Shown: piece by piece, positions 47,394 to 58,742 of the stretch | Layout of the letters: every line of letters starts with the position of its first letter | How positions within the stretch are numbered: the stretch's first letter is position 1 | Assembly (NCBI RefSeq): GCF_002086635.1 | Contig: NZ_MVHD01000018.1 | Coordinates: 20,271 to 84,270 of the forward strand | Length of the DNA stretch: 64,000 nt | Source of the DNA: Mycobacterium alsense | GTDB taxonomy: Bacteria > Actinomycetota > Actinomycetes > Mycobacteriales > Mycobacteriaceae | Reading direction: 5' to 3' | Translations under genes and position numbers: made by a program | The notes under the pieces: generated by a model | Told to the model about the DNA's origin: nothing | The model's database searches: none | Seen by the model: the letters and a program-made list of their open reading frames with translations, nothing else

Positions 47394-48599
47394 TCAGCGC
47401 TGGGCGCGCTGGTAGGCGGTCACGACGGCGGCGCCGCCCAGCCCGATGTTGTGCTGCAGGGCGGCCGTGACGTTGTCGACCTGACGCTTGTCGGCGGCGC
47501 CGCGCAGCTGCCAGGTCAGCTCGGCGCACTGCGCCAGCCCGGTCGCACCCAGCGGGTGACCCTTGGAGATCAGGCCGCCGGACGGGTTGACCACCCAGCG
47601 CCCGCCGTAGGTGGTGTCGCCGTTGTCGACCAGCTTGGGCGCCTCACCCGGGCCGCACAGGCCCAGCGCCTCGTACAGCAGCAGCTCGTTGGCCGAGAAG
47701 CAGTCGTGCAGCTCGATCACCTGGAAGTCCTCGGGCCCCAGCCCGGACTGGTCGTAAACCTGTTGCGCCGCTTGCACGTTCATGTCGTGGCCGATGAGGT
47801 TCTTGGCGGTGCCGTCGAACGTCGATGCGAAGTCGGTGGTCATGGCCTGCCCGACAATCTCCACCGCCCGGTCGGCCAGCCCGTGGCTGTCGACGAAGCC
47901 CTCCGAGGCCACGATCGCCGCGCCGGAGCCGTCGGACGTGGGCGAGCACTGCAGCTTGGTCAGCGGGTCGGAGATCATCCGCGCCGCCAGGATGTCGTCG
48001 AGCGTGTAGGACTCCTGGAACTGCGCGAACGGGTTGTTGACCGAGTGCTTGTGGTTTTTGTAGCCGATCTTGGCGAAATGCTCTGCGGTGGTGCCGTATT
48101 GGCGCATGTGCTCGCGGCCGGCGGCACCGAACATCCACGGCGCGACGGGCAGTGCGAACTCGTCGATCTCGGCCATCGCCTTGACGTGGCGCCCCATCGG
48201 CGATTCGCGGTCCTCGGCGCCACCGCTGAGCGCGCCGGGCTGCATCTTCTCGAAGCCCAGCGCGATCGCGCAGTCGACGATCCCGCCGCGGATGGCCTGC
48301 GCCGCCAGGAACAGCGCGGTGGAGCCGGTCGAACAGTTGTTGTTGACGTTGACGATCGGGATGCCGGTCATGCCCAGCTCGTAGAGCGCGCGCTGGCCGG
48401 ACGTGGAGTCGCCCGAGCAGTAGCCGACGTAGCCCTGCTGCACCTCGCGGTAGTCGATGCCTGCGTCGGCGAGCGCGTTGGTGCCCGACTCCCGCGCCAT
48501 GTCCGGGTAGTCCCAGCCCTCGCGTCGGCCCGGCTTCTCGAACTTCGTCATGCCGACGCCGACGACGTAAACCTTGTTGGACGTTTTGCTGGACATCAT
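47394..48599 (-). CDS. ltp1: Lipid-transfer/thiolase-like protein Ltp1
   Basis: A 401-residue SCP-x thiolase family protein, orthologue of Rv2790c. Seen: the N-terminal thiolase Cys region [38 protein letters not shown] with the His/Asp-Cys segment, and [19 protein letters not shown] (His near the C-terminus). These enzymes cleave or aldol-split branched-chain and steroid acyl-CoAs, and several require a DUF35 partner, which is not visible here. Two consecutive ATGs begin the gene; AAGGGG lies 6 bases upstream. Confidence 0.92.
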   Translation of the reverse strand: MMSSKTSNKVYVVGVGMTKFEKPGRREGWDYPDMARESGTNALADAGIDYREVQQGYVGYCSGDSTSGQRALYELGMTGIPIVNVNNNCSTGSTALFLAAQAIRGGIVDCAIALGFEKMQPGALSGGAEDRESPMGRHVKAMAEIDEFALPVAPWMFGAAGREHMRQYGTTAEHFAKIGYKNHKHSVNNPFAQFQESYTLDDILAARMISDPLTKLQCSPTSDGSGAAIVASEGFVDSHGLADRAVEIVGQAMTTDFASTFDGTAKNLIGHDMNVQAAQQVYDQSGLGPEDFQVIELHDCFSANELLLYEALGLCGPGEAPKLVDNGDTTYGGRWVVNPSGGLISKGHPLGATGLAQCAELTWQLRGAADKRQVDNVTAALQHNIGLGGAAVVTAYQRAQR

Positions 48600-48650
48600 T
48601 GGCCCCTTCCGAACCGTAGCCCGTCTAGCTACCCGCGCCCCAGCGTATGC

Positions 48651-49529
48651 CTACAGCGTCGCCGGGCGTAATACCACCACCGGCTTCGTGCGCGACCCCT
48701 GGTCGCGCAGCAGCGCGATCACCCGGCCGTCGGCGTCGGTGGCGGCGTAGACGCCGTCGATACCGGCCGGCGAAAGCGCCCGCCCGTGGCCCGTCGCCAC
48801 GGCCTCCTCGGCGGACAGGTCGCGGCGGGGAAAGAGCAGCAGGCACGCCTCGTCCAGCGACCAGGTCAGCGCCGGCCGTTCGGCCAGCTCGTCCAGCGTG
48901 CGCGCCCGGTCCAGCCCGAAACGCCCGACGCGGGTGCGCCGCAACGCGGTCAGGTGCCCCCCCACACCCAGCGCGGCGCCGAGATCGCGGGCCAGCGCGC
49001 GGATGTAGGTGCCCGACGAGCAGTCGACCTCGACGTCGAGATCGACGACCTCCCCCTCTCGGCGTGCGGCCAGCACGTCGAAGCGGTCGATGCGCACCGG
49101 GCGGGGCGCCAGCTCGACGGCCCGTCCCTCCCGTGCCAGCCGATAGGCCCGGCGGCCGTCGACCTTGATCGCGCTGACCGCCGACGGCACCTGCTCGATG
49201 TCGCCGCGCAACCCGGCGACCGCGGCGCCGATCGCCTCCTCGGTCAGGTGTCCGGCCGAAGTGCTTTGCAGCACTTCGCCTTCGGCGTCCTCGGTGGACG
49301 TGGTCTGGCCCAGGCGGATGGTGGCGGCGTACGACTTCGACGCCGCGGTGAGCAGGCCGAGGATCTTGGTGGCGCGTTCGACGCCGATCACCAGCACGCC
49401 GGTGGCCATCGGGTCCAGCGTCCCGGCGTGACCCACCCGGCGGGTGGAAAAGATCCCCCGGCAGCGGCCCACCACGTCGTGACTGGTCATTCCGGCCGGC
49501 TTGTCGATGACGACCAGGCCCGCGTTCAC
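48651..49529 (-). CDS. truB: tRNA pseudouridine-55 synthase TruB
   Basis: Makes pseudouridine 55 in the tRNA T-arm; 292 residues, orthologue of Rv2793c. Seen: [20 protein letters not shown], catalytic Asp in [18 protein letters not shown] near residue 40, [40 protein letters not shown] and a C-terminal PUA-like tail. GTG 49529 overlaps the pptT stop (GTGA), giving pptH-pptT-truB coupled translation. A longer in-frame reading to 49970 would run through pptT and is rejected. Confidence 0.95.
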   Translation of the reverse strand: MNAGLVVIDKPAGMTSHDVVGRCRGIFSTRRVGHAGTLDPMATGVLVIGVERATKILGLLTAASKSYAATIRLGQTTSTEDAEGEVLQSTSAGHLTEEAIGAAVAGLRGDIEQVPSAVSAIKVDGRRAYRLAREGRAVELAPRPVRIDRFDVLAARREGEVVDLDVEVDCSSGTYIRALARDLGAALGVGGHLTALRRTRVGRFGLDRARTLDELAERPALTWSLDEACLLLFPRRDLSAEEAVATGHGRALSPAGIDGVYAATDADGRVIALLRDQGSRTKPVVVLRPATL

Positions 49530-50224
49530 AACACGATGGCCGTCAGCACCAGGCCGCGCTCGACCGACCAGCGGCCCCGCAGCGCGGTCAGCGGCGGGCC
49601 GGACAGCGCCTCGCCGTCGACCAAGATCTTGGAGACGAACACTCCGGTGGTTCCCCGGCCGGGCGGATCGAAGTCGAACACGATGTGGGCGTCCTCGAAA
49701 CCCAGCCAGCGCCGGGTCAGCGGGAACCAGGCCTTGTAGGTTGCCTCCTTGGCGCAGAACAGGATCCGGTCCCAATGCAGGTCCCCGGGCAACGTGGAGA
49801 TCTCGTGGCGCTCCTCCTCGAGGCTGATCGCCTCCAGCACGCCGTCGGGCAGCACGTCGTGCGGTTCGGCGTCGATGCCCACCGAGCGCACCGCGCCGGC
49901 GCGGCCCACCACCGCGCCGCGGTAGCCCGCGGTGTGGGTGAGGCTGCCCACCACGCCGTCGGGCCAGCACGGTTCTCCCTTGTCGCCCTTGAGGATCGGC
50001 ACCGGCGGCACGCCGAGCTCGCCCAGCGCGATGCGGGCGCAGTGGCGGACGGTGATGAACTCGTTGCGCCGCTTGGCCACCGACTTGGCGATCAGCGGCT
50101 CCTCCTCGGGCAGCGGCGCCAGGTCCGGCGGGTCGGAGTAGGCCTCGGCGTAGGCCAGGTCGGCGGACGCCGAAGAGAGAAGGGCGTCGGGCAGCACCGA
50201 CGACACCAGCGTGCGTCCGGTCAT
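49526..50224 (-). CDS. pptT: 4'-phosphopantetheinyl transferase PptT
   Basis: Sfp-type transferase (232 residues) that activates acyl and peptidyl carrier proteins for mycolic acid, polyketide and siderophore synthesis; orthologue of Rv2794c and essential there. Seen: [60 protein letters not shown] (Mg-binding Asp), and [23 protein letters not shown] 50224 aligns with the known M. tuberculosis start. GTG 50236, four codons upstream, overlaps the pptH stop (GTGA) and is a plausible coupled start. Confidence 0.95.
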   Translation of the reverse strand: MTGRTLVSSVLPDALLSSASADLAYAEAYSDPPDLAPLPEEEPLIAKSVAKRRNEFITVRHCARIALGELGVPPVPILKGDKGEPCWPDGVVGSLTHTAGYRGAVVGRAGAVRSVGIDAEPHDVLPDGVLEAISLEEERHEISTLPGDLHWDRILFCAKEATYKAWFPLTRRWLGFEDAHIVFDFDPPGRGTTGVFVSKILVDGEALSGPPLTALRGRWSVERGLVLTAIVL

Positions 50225-50232
50225 GCGCCCGG

Positions 50233-51198
50233 TCACCGGGACTGCCGCTGCCGCACGCGTTCCCGGAACTGGGCGGCCTGCCGGCGCATCTCGGGTGTGA
50301 CGACGAAGTGGCCGCCGAAGTCGTTGAGGTAGCCGGGCGCGTACTGCGGGTCCGGCAACACCTGGCGCAGCCAGCTGTACGGCTTGCGGCGGCGCCACTC
50401 CCGCGGGTAACCCACCGACACCTCCTCGAAGCGCACGTCGTCGTACCAGGTGGTGCGCGGGATGTGCAGGTGCCCGTACACCGAGCAGACGGCGTTGTAG
50501 CGCGTGTGCCAGTCGGCGGTCCGGGTGGTGCCGCACCACAGCGAGAATTCCGGGTAGAACAGCGCGTCGCAGGGCTCCCGCACCAGCGGAAAGTGGTTGA
50601 CCAGCACGGTCGGTGTCATCCAGTCCAGCTCTTCGAGGCGCGCACGGGTGGTGGCCAGCCGCTCGCGGCACCAGGCCTCGCGGGTGGGGTACGGCTCGGG
50701 CGAAAGCAGGAACTCGTCGGTGGCCACCACGTTGCGCTGCCGCGCGATCGTCATGCCCTCGGCTTTGCTCGTCGCCCCCGCGGGCAGGAAGGTGTAGTCG
50801 TACAGCAAGAACATCGGCACGATCGTGGCCGGGCCGCCGCGTTCGGTCCACACCGGGAACGGATGCTCGGGGGTGACGACGCCCAGCTCGTCGCACATGG
50901 TGACCAGGTACTCGTAGCGGGCCTTGCCGAAGATCTGCATGGGGTCGCGGTTGGTGGTCCACAGCTCGTGGTTGCCGGGGACCCAGATCACCTTGGCGAA
51001 GCGGCGGCGCAGCAGGTCGAGCGCCCAGCGGATCTCGTCGGTGCGTTCGGCGACGTCGCCGGCGACGATCAGCCAGTCGTCCGGCGACGACGGGTACAGC
51101 GATTCGGTGACCGGCTTGTTGCCCAGGTGGCCGGTGTGCAGGTCGGAAACCGCCCAGAGCGTCGGCTGCGCGCCGTTCGTCGATTCCCGTGTCGCCAC
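50233..51198 (-). CDS. pptH: Phosphopantetheinyl hydrolase PptH (metallophosphoesterase)
   Basis: A 321-residue calcineurin-like phosphoesterase, orthologue of Rv2795c, reported to remove 4'-phosphopantetheine from carrier proteins and so oppose PptT. Seen: metal-binding [43 protein letters not shown] and [13 protein letters not shown], the canonical dimetal motifs. Its stop overlaps the pptT GTG start option. A TAGGCT hexamer 8 bases before GTG 51198 is a likely promoter. Loss of the M. tuberculosis gene is known to give resistance to a PptT inhibitor. Confidence 0.92.
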   Translation of the reverse strand: MATRESTNGAQPTLWAVSDLHTGHLGNKPVTESLYPSSPDDWLIVAGDVAERTDEIRWALDLLRRRFAKVIWVPGNHELWTTNRDPMQIFGKARYEYLVTMCDELGVVTPEHPFPVWTERGGPATIVPMFLLYDYTFLPAGATSKAEGMTIARQRNVVATDEFLLSPEPYPTREAWCRERLATTRARLEELDWMTPTVLVNHFPLVREPCDALFYPEFSLWCGTTRTADWHTRYNAVCSVYGHLHIPRTTWYDDVRFEEVSVGYPREWRRRKPYSWLRQVLPDPQYAPGYLNDFGGHFVVTPEMRRQAAQFRERVRQRQSR

Positions 51199-51206
51199 GA
51201 CTCACC

Positions 51207-51212
51207 AGCCTA
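51207..51212 (-). promoter_or_regulatory. Predicted -10 of pptH-pptT-truB operon
   Basis: TAGGCT ends 8 bases before GTG 51198, slightly beyond the usual leaderless spacing. Confidence 0.4.
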
Positions 51213-51356
51213 ACGACTCGCCGCGACGGGCCGGTTTCCACTCGGCCCTTGCCCGCGGGGATTGGAACGTGTTCTCGTGTGACTGTGACGGTGCTCGCTC
51301 GGCTTGTACACTCCCGGCAAAGGGCCCGCCGAGGCGCGACCGGGTGGGGGTAGGAG

Positions 51357-51938
51357 ATGTCGGTGTTGGCCAATCTGCGTTTGCTCGGGGCGCTGGGCGC
51401 GGTCGCCGCCGCGACGGTGCTGGGCGCCCACGCCGCCCCGCCGGGGCCCGCCGGGGGCGGGCCGGTGGAGTTGCGATCGACGGCCGCGCCGATGGAGACC
51501 ACCATGAAGAGTCCCATCGTGGCGACCACCGACCCGCGCCCCTTCGACGCGTGCGAGGACATCCCCCTCGACGCGTTGCAACGGCTCGGGCTGGCATTCA
51601 CCCCGCCCGAGCACGAGGACGGGCTGCGCTGCCACTTCGATGCGGGTAACTACCAGATGGCCATCGAGCCCATCATCTGGCGCACCTACGAGCAGTCACT
51701 GCCCCCCGACGCCGTCGAGACGACGATCCAGGGCCATCGCGCCGCGCAGTACTGGGTCATGAAGCCGACCTATCACAACAGCTTCTGGTTCTTCTCGTGC
51801 ATGGTCGCGTTCAAGACCAGCTACGGCGTGCTGCAGCAGGCGCTGTACTACTCGACGGTCTACTCCAACCCCGAAGTCGACTGCATGTCGACCAATCTGC
51901 AGCGCGCCAACGACCTCGCGCCCTACTACAAGTTCTAG
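51357..51938 (+). CDS. Secreted DUF3558-like protein
   Basis: A 193-residue exported protein. Seen: a signal peptide MSVLANLRLLGALGAVAAAT, a Pro/Gly linker, then the DUF3558-like pattern PFDACEDIPLDALQRLGLAF with RCHFDAGNYQMAIEPI, and four or more cysteines in the mature part. No lipobox Cys is present, unlike lipoproteins such as LppV that also carry this domain; the homologous M. tuberculosis lppV lies in the other orientation. Function unknown. TAGGAG abuts the ATG; a TACACT hexamer at 51307-51312 is a candidate -10. Confidence 0.75.
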   Translation: MSVLANLRLLGALGAVAAATVLGAHAAPPGPAGGGPVELRSTAAPMETTMKSPIVATTDPRPFDACEDIPLDALQRLGLAFTPPEHEDGLRCHFDAGNYQMAIEPIIWRTYEQSLPPDAVETTIQGHRAAQYWVMKPTYHNSFWFFSCMVAFKTSYGVLQQALYYSTVYSNPEVDCMSTNLQRANDLAPYYKF

Positions 51939-51947
51939 CCAGCCCGC

Positions 51948-53702
51948 GTGACCAACACCCCCACCAGCGCCGCACGATCCGCGCCGGGAATCCTGGGGCG
52001 AGGCGGAGACAACGCGCTCGCCTGGCTGCTGGGGCTGCCGCGGGCGACCACCGAGTACACCGTGGAGCGCGTCAAGGTGCCGATGCGCGACGGCGCCCTG
52101 CTGGTGGCCGACCACTACGCGCCCGTCACGTCCGCCCCCGTCGGCACCCTGCTGCTCCGCGGGCCGTACGGGCGGGCGTTCCCGTTCTCGTGGGCGTTCG
52201 CCCGGCTGTACGCCGCCCGCGGCTATCACGTCGTATTCCAAAGCGTGCGTGGAACATTCGGGTCGGGCGGGGATTTCGAGCCGATGGTCAACGAGGCCGC
52301 CGACGGCGCCGACACGGTGGAGTGGCTGCGCGGGCAGCCGTGGTTCACCGGCCGGTTCGCCACCGTCGGCGTGTCGTATCTGGGCTTCACCCAGTGGGCG
52401 GTGTTGCGCGATCCGCCGCCGGAGCTGGCGGCCGCCGTCATCACCGCCGGCCCGCACGACTTCAACGACCACTCGTGGGGCAGCGGTTCGTTCACCGTCG
52501 GCGACTTCTTGGGCTGGTGCGATGTGGTCGCGCACCAGGAGGACCCGTCGCGGGTCCGGCTGCTACTGCGCCAGCTGCAGGCCCGGCGCAAGGTGGCCGA
52601 GGTGGCCGGTGCGCTGCCCCTCGGCGCGGCGGTGCGGGAGGTGCTGGGCGCAGGCGCGCCGTGGTTCGAAGCGTGGGCCCGACACGACGATCCGAACGAC
52701 GCGTTCTGGGACCCGCTGCGGTTCACCGAGGCGCTGGACCGGGTGCGGGTGCCGGTGCTGCTCATCGGCGGCTGGCAGGACATTTTCCTCCGGCAGACGA
52801 TGCAGCAGTATGCGCGGCTGCGCGCCCGGGGTGTCGACGCGGCGCTCACCGTCGGGCCCTGGGTGCACACCCAGCTGCTCGGCAAGGGACTGCCCACCAG
52901 CGCGCGGGACACCCTGGACTGGCTCGACACCCACCTGGGCGGCGCCGAGCCGCGCCGGCCCGGCCGGGTCCGCGTCTACGTCACCGGCACGGCCAGGGGC
53001 CGGGGCTGGCGCATCCTGCCCGACTGGCCGCCGGCCACGACCGAACGGACGCTGTACCTGCGCCCCGGCGGCCACCTGGGCGAAAGCGCGCCGACGGCGC
53101 TGAACGGCGTGGCGCCGGCGACATTTCGCTACGACCCCGCCGACCCGACGCCGACCACCGGCGGCCCGCTGCTGTCCCCGGACGGCGGCTACCGCGACGA
53201 CAGCGGCCTCGCCCTGCGCGACGACGTGCTGGCCTTCACCGGCCTCACCCTCGCCCAGGATCTGTACGTCTACGGAAGCCCCGTGGTCGAGCTCTCGCAC
53301 AACGCCGACGGCCCCCAGGCCGACCTGTTCGTCCGGGTGAGCGAGGTCAGCGGGTTCGGGGCGAAGGGCCGCTCCCGCAACGTCAGCGACGGCTACCGGC
53401 GGGTGAAACCCGTGGGCACCTCGGCCGGGACCGTGCGGATCGAGCTCGACCCGATCGCCCACCGGTTCCGCGCCGGCTCACGCATCCGCGTCCTGATCGC
53501 GGGCGGTTGCTTCCCCCGTTACGCGCGCAACCTCGGCACCGGCGAACCCCTGTTGACCGCGCGGGAGTCCAGGCGGACCACCCACGCCGTGCACTACGGA
53601 CCCTCCCGCCTGCTGCTCCCCGTCGGGTCCGCCGAGCCTTCCGCCGAGCGCGCCGACCCGCTAGCCGACCGCGTCGCGGACCCGCAGGGCGACCCGGTCT
53701 AG
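51948..53702 (+). CDS. CocE/NonD-type serine hydrolase
   Basis: A 584-residue X-Pro dipeptidyl-peptidase-like hydrolase, orthologue of Rv2800. Seen: VKVPMRDGALLVADHYAPVT, FQSVRGTFGSGGDF (oxyanion), nucleophile elbow VGVSYLGFTQWAVL, Asp in LIGGWQDIFLRQTM and VGPWVHTQLLGKGL (His region), then a C-terminal jelly-roll (DLFVRVSEVSGFGAKGRSRN). Family members hydrolyse esters such as cocaine or amide bonds. GTG 51948 follows the secreted protein by 9 bases. The end overlaps convergent DUF1802 by 42 bases. Confidence 0.9.
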   Translation: MTNTPTSAARSAPGILGRGGDNALAWLLGLPRATTEYTVERVKVPMRDGALLVADHYAPVTSAPVGTLLLRGPYGRAFPFSWAFARLYAARGYHVVFQSVRGTFGSGGDFEPMVNEAADGADTVEWLRGQPWFTGRFATVGVSYLGFTQWAVLRDPPPELAAAVITAGPHDFNDHSWGSGSFTVGDFLGWCDVVAHQEDPSRVRLLLRQLQARRKVAEVAGALPLGAAVREVLGAGAPWFEAWARHDDPNDAFWDPLRFTEALDRVRVPVLLIGGWQDIFLRQTMQQYARLRARGVDAALTVGPWVHTQLLGKGLPTSARDTLDWLDTHLGGAEPRRPGRVRVYVTGTARGRGWRILPDWPPATTERTLYLRPGGHLGESAPTALNGVAPATFRYDPADPTPTTGGPLLSPDGGYRDDSGLALRDDVLAFTGLTLAQDLYVYGSPVVELSHNADGPQADLFVRVSEVSGFGAKGRSRNVSDGYRRVKPVGTSAGTVRIELDPIAHRFRAGSRIRVLIAGGCFPRYARNLGTGEPLLTARESRRTTHAVHYGPSRLLLPVGSAEPSAERADPLADRVADPQGDPV

Positions 53703-54215
53703 CGCGTCGTCGTCGTGCACCGGCCCCGCCAGCCGGACATCGGCCGGCGTCAGCGGCAGCCGCACCCAGCTGACGCACCCCGCGTACTCGGGTGCCCGCG
53801 CGACCGGCACCGGCTCGGCCAGGGGAAGCACCGACACCACCAGCACGGCCAGCTTGTGTTTGGGCCGGAAGTCCAGCCGGTCCTCGCGCACCGACTCGGC
53901 GGTCCAGATGTGCAGGTCCTCGAGCTCGGCTAGACCCTCGGGCCGGTTGACCTCTTGCGCGGCAACGACTTTCGCCGCCGCCCGCAGCACGAGGCGCTGG
54001 TCGGTGCTGTCCGCGGCCCCCGCCTCGAGCAGGTCGCGGTGTTCGGGCCGGACGCGCTCGGCGTGGCTGTGGGCGACGGTCGGGAACAGCAGGAACTCCC
54101 GGGCCGCGAGGTCGAACCGCTTCTCGCCGATGCCGCCCTTGCGCAGCAGCACCCGTTGGCGGCCGTCGAGCAGCGCGTGCACGACCGCGCCCCACTCCTT
54201 GAGCGCGGTGGTCAA
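53661..54215 (-). CDS. DUF1802 family protein
   Basis: A 184-residue protein of unknown function. Seen: LTTALKEWGAVVHALLDGRQ and VLLRKGGIGEKRFDLAAREF at the N-terminus, the family hallmark, then FLLFPTVAHSHAERVRPEH and FRPKHKLAVLVVSVLPLAE. TTG 54215 overlaps the TGA of the upstream DUF2277 gene (TTGA), which decides the start: the two are translationally coupled. The 3' end overlaps convergently with the CocE-type gene by 42 bases. Confidence 0.8.
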   Translation of the reverse strand: MTTALKEWGAVVHALLDGRQRVLLRKGGIGEKRFDLAAREFLLFPTVAHSHAERVRPEHRDLLEAGAADSTDQRLVLRAAAKVVAAQEVNRPEGLAELEDLHIWTAESVREDRLDFRPKHKLAVLVVSVLPLAEPVPVARAPEYAGCVSWVRLPLTPADVRLAGPVHDDDALDRVALRVRDAVG

Positions 54216-54487
54216 GGCGATCCCGGGCCGGCCAGCCGGGCCAGCACCTCGGGCCGGCGCAACGGCGGGACGCTCTTCGGCGGCTGGCGCCGCGGCGGCA
54301 GGGCCGCCAGCAACCGCGCCGTTGTGGCGGTGACCTCCGCGACCGCCTCCTCGAACGCCGCTTCGTTGGCAGCCGAGGGCCGCGTGATGCCGCTGACCTT
54401 GCGCACATACTGGCGCGCGGCGGCCGCGATCTCCTCGGGTGTGGCCGCCGGCTGCAGGCCCCGCAGTTCGGTGATGTTCCGGCACAT
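54212..54487 (-). CDS. DUF2277 family protein
   Basis: A 91-residue protein beginning MCRNITELRGLQPAATPEEI, the DUF2277 signature, followed by AARQYVRKVSGITRPSAANE. Function unknown; members are widespread in actinobacteria. TATCGT six bases before the ATG predicts a leaderless message, and GGAG also precedes it. It leads the DUF2277-DUF1802 pair and is divergent from echA16. Confidence 0.85.
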   Translation of the reverse strand: MCRNITELRGLQPAATPEEIAAAARQYVRKVSGITRPSAANEAAFEEAVAEVTATTARLLAALPPRRQPPKSVPPLRRPEVLARLAGPGSP

Positions 54488-54493
54488 GGCTCC

Positions 54494-54499
54494 ACGATA
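54494..54499 (-). promoter_or_regulatory. Predicted -10 of DUF2277 gene
   Basis: TATCGT ends 6 bases before ATG 54487. Confidence 0.45.
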
Positions 54500-54566
54500 G
54501 GCAACGACAGGCTCCGATGGGCCGGCCCGACGGCGCCGCCGCCGCGGCCCGGTTGAGCCGGCTGGC

Positions 54567-54572
54567 TACGGT
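54567..54572 (+). promoter_or_regulatory. Predicted -10 of leaderless echA16
   Basis: TACGGT ends 6 bases before ATG 54579; no Shine-Dalgarno. Confidence 0.5.
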
Positions 54573-54578
54573 GAACGC

Positions 54579-55328
54579 ATGACCGACGACATCCTGCTGA
54601 TCGAAACCGACGAGCGGGTGCGCACGCTGACCCTCAACCGCCCCCAGGCGCGCAACGCGTTGTCCTCGGCGCTGCGGGACCGGTTCTTCGGCGCCCTGGC
54701 CGACGCCGAGACCGACGACGGCGTCGACGTCGTCATCGTCACCGGCTCCGACCCGGTGTTCTGCGCCGGGCTGGACCTCAAGGAGCTGGGCAGCCAGTCG
54801 GCGCTGCCGGACATCTCGCCGCGATGGCCACCGATGACCAAGCCGGTGATCGGCGCGATCAACGGCGCCGCGGTCACCGGCGGCCTGGAGGTGGCCCTGT
54901 ACTGCGACGTGCTCATCGCGTCGGAGCACGCGCGCTTCGCCGACACGCACGCCCGGGTGGGGCTGCTGCCCACCTGGGGGCTGAGCGTGCGCCTCCCCCA
55001 GAAGGTCGGCGTCGGGCTGGCCCGGCGGATGAGCCTGACCGGGGACTATCTGTCGGCCGCCGAGGCGCTGAGCGCCGGCCTGGTGACCGAGGTGGTGGCG
55101 CACGACCGGCTGATGCCCACGGCCCGCCAGGTGGCGGCGTCGATCGTCGGCAACAACCAGCACGCGGTGCGGGCGCTGCTGGCGTCGTATCACCGCATCG
55201 ACGACACGCAGACCGGCCCGGGGTTGTGGCTGGAGGCGATGGCGGCGCGGCAATTCCGGCCCAGCGCGGCCGACATCGCCGCCAACCGCGACAAGGTGCT
55301 GGCACGTGGGCGTGAACAGGTGCGTTAG
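54579..55328 (+). CDS. echA16: Enoyl-CoA hydratase EchA16
   Basis: Crotonase-fold protein of 249 residues, orthologue of Rv2831. Seen: TLTLNRPQARNALSSALRDR, VTGSDPVFCAGLDLKELGSQ (oxyanion loop), AINGAAVTGGLEVALYCDVL, and HARVGLLPTWGLSVRLPQKV. The position that carries a catalytic Glu in hydratases reads GGLEVAL-like here, with HARVGL later, so hydratase activity is plausible but not certain. It is followed by a secreted protein gene on the same strand. Confidence 0.9.
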   Translation: MTDDILLIETDERVRTLTLNRPQARNALSSALRDRFFGALADAETDDGVDVVIVTGSDPVFCAGLDLKELGSQSALPDISPRWPPMTKPVIGAINGAAVTGGLEVALYCDVLIASEHARFADTHARVGLLPTWGLSVRLPQKVGVGLARRMSLTGDYLSAAEALSAGLVTEVVAHDRLMPTARQVAASIVGNNQHAVRALLASYHRIDDTQTGPGLWLEAMAARQFRPSAADIAANRDKVLARGREQVR

Positions 55329-55389
55329 GGGTGGGCGCGCGGGGGCAATACGATCCCCACAACAGTCCCTTCGGCGCAGGAGGAGTCGG

Positions 55390-55965
55390 ATGCGTGCCGG
55401 CCGCGCGATGCGGGCCCTCGGTGGCCTGACCCTGGCGGCGGCTGCGATCGCGGGCGCCCCACCGCGGGCCGGCGCGTCGCCGCCGCCGGGATTTCCCAAC
55501 CTCGACGGTTTCACCGCCGTGCCCGCGGACGGCTACGCCGCCACCCCGCCGCAGGGCGGCGCGCCCCGCATCAGCTTCTCCGCGAGCCCGACGCTGGTGT
55601 GCGACTTCTATGGCGGGACGGCGCCGCCGACGCAGCCGTCGCAGGACATCAAGTGCAGCGGGGACATGCCCGGGATGGACGACGTCCCGATTTCCGGCGG
55701 CGGCCGCCCGCGGCCGGGCGACTGCGTGGTGGGCGCGGCGAATTTCAAGGGACCCGGCTACGCGTTGAGCCGCATGTCCTACGGCGGTTGCGACGGCAAC
55801 CCGCCCGCGCTGCCGCCGGCCGGCAAGCCGTTGGGCGCGGGCCAGAAATTGTCCTACCTCAACGTGACCTGCGCCGTGGGCGCCGACAGCCTCGTCGCCT
55901 GCCTGGACACCACCAGCGGCGACCACGGGTTCGTGCTGCAGCGATCGGGAAGCTGGGCGTTCTGA
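55390..55965 (+). CDS. Secreted cysteine-containing protein, function unknown
   Basis: A 191-residue exported protein. Seen: a signal peptide MRAGRAMRALGGLTLAAAAI with cleavage after AGA, then a mature part with six cysteines (VCDFYGG, IKCSGDM, GDCVVGA, GGCDGNP, VTCAVGA, VACLDTT), probably three disulfides. No family is recognised with confidence; similar small proteins are common in mycobacterial culture filtrates. AGGAG 5 bases before the ATG decides the start. The stop is six bases from the convergent dinF stop. Confidence 0.78.
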   Translation: MRAGRAMRALGGLTLAAAAIAGAPPRAGASPPPGFPNLDGFTAVPADGYAATPPQGGAPRISFSASPTLVCDFYGGTAPPTQPSQDIKCSGDMPGMDDVPISGGGRPRPGDCVVGAANFKGPGYALSRMSYGGCDGNPPALPPAGKPLGAGQKLSYLNVTCAVGADSLVACLDTTSGDHGFVLQRSGSWAF

Positions 55966-55971
55966 CGCCGC

Positions 55972-58741
<2,770 letters not shown>

Positions 58742-58742
<1 letters not shown>

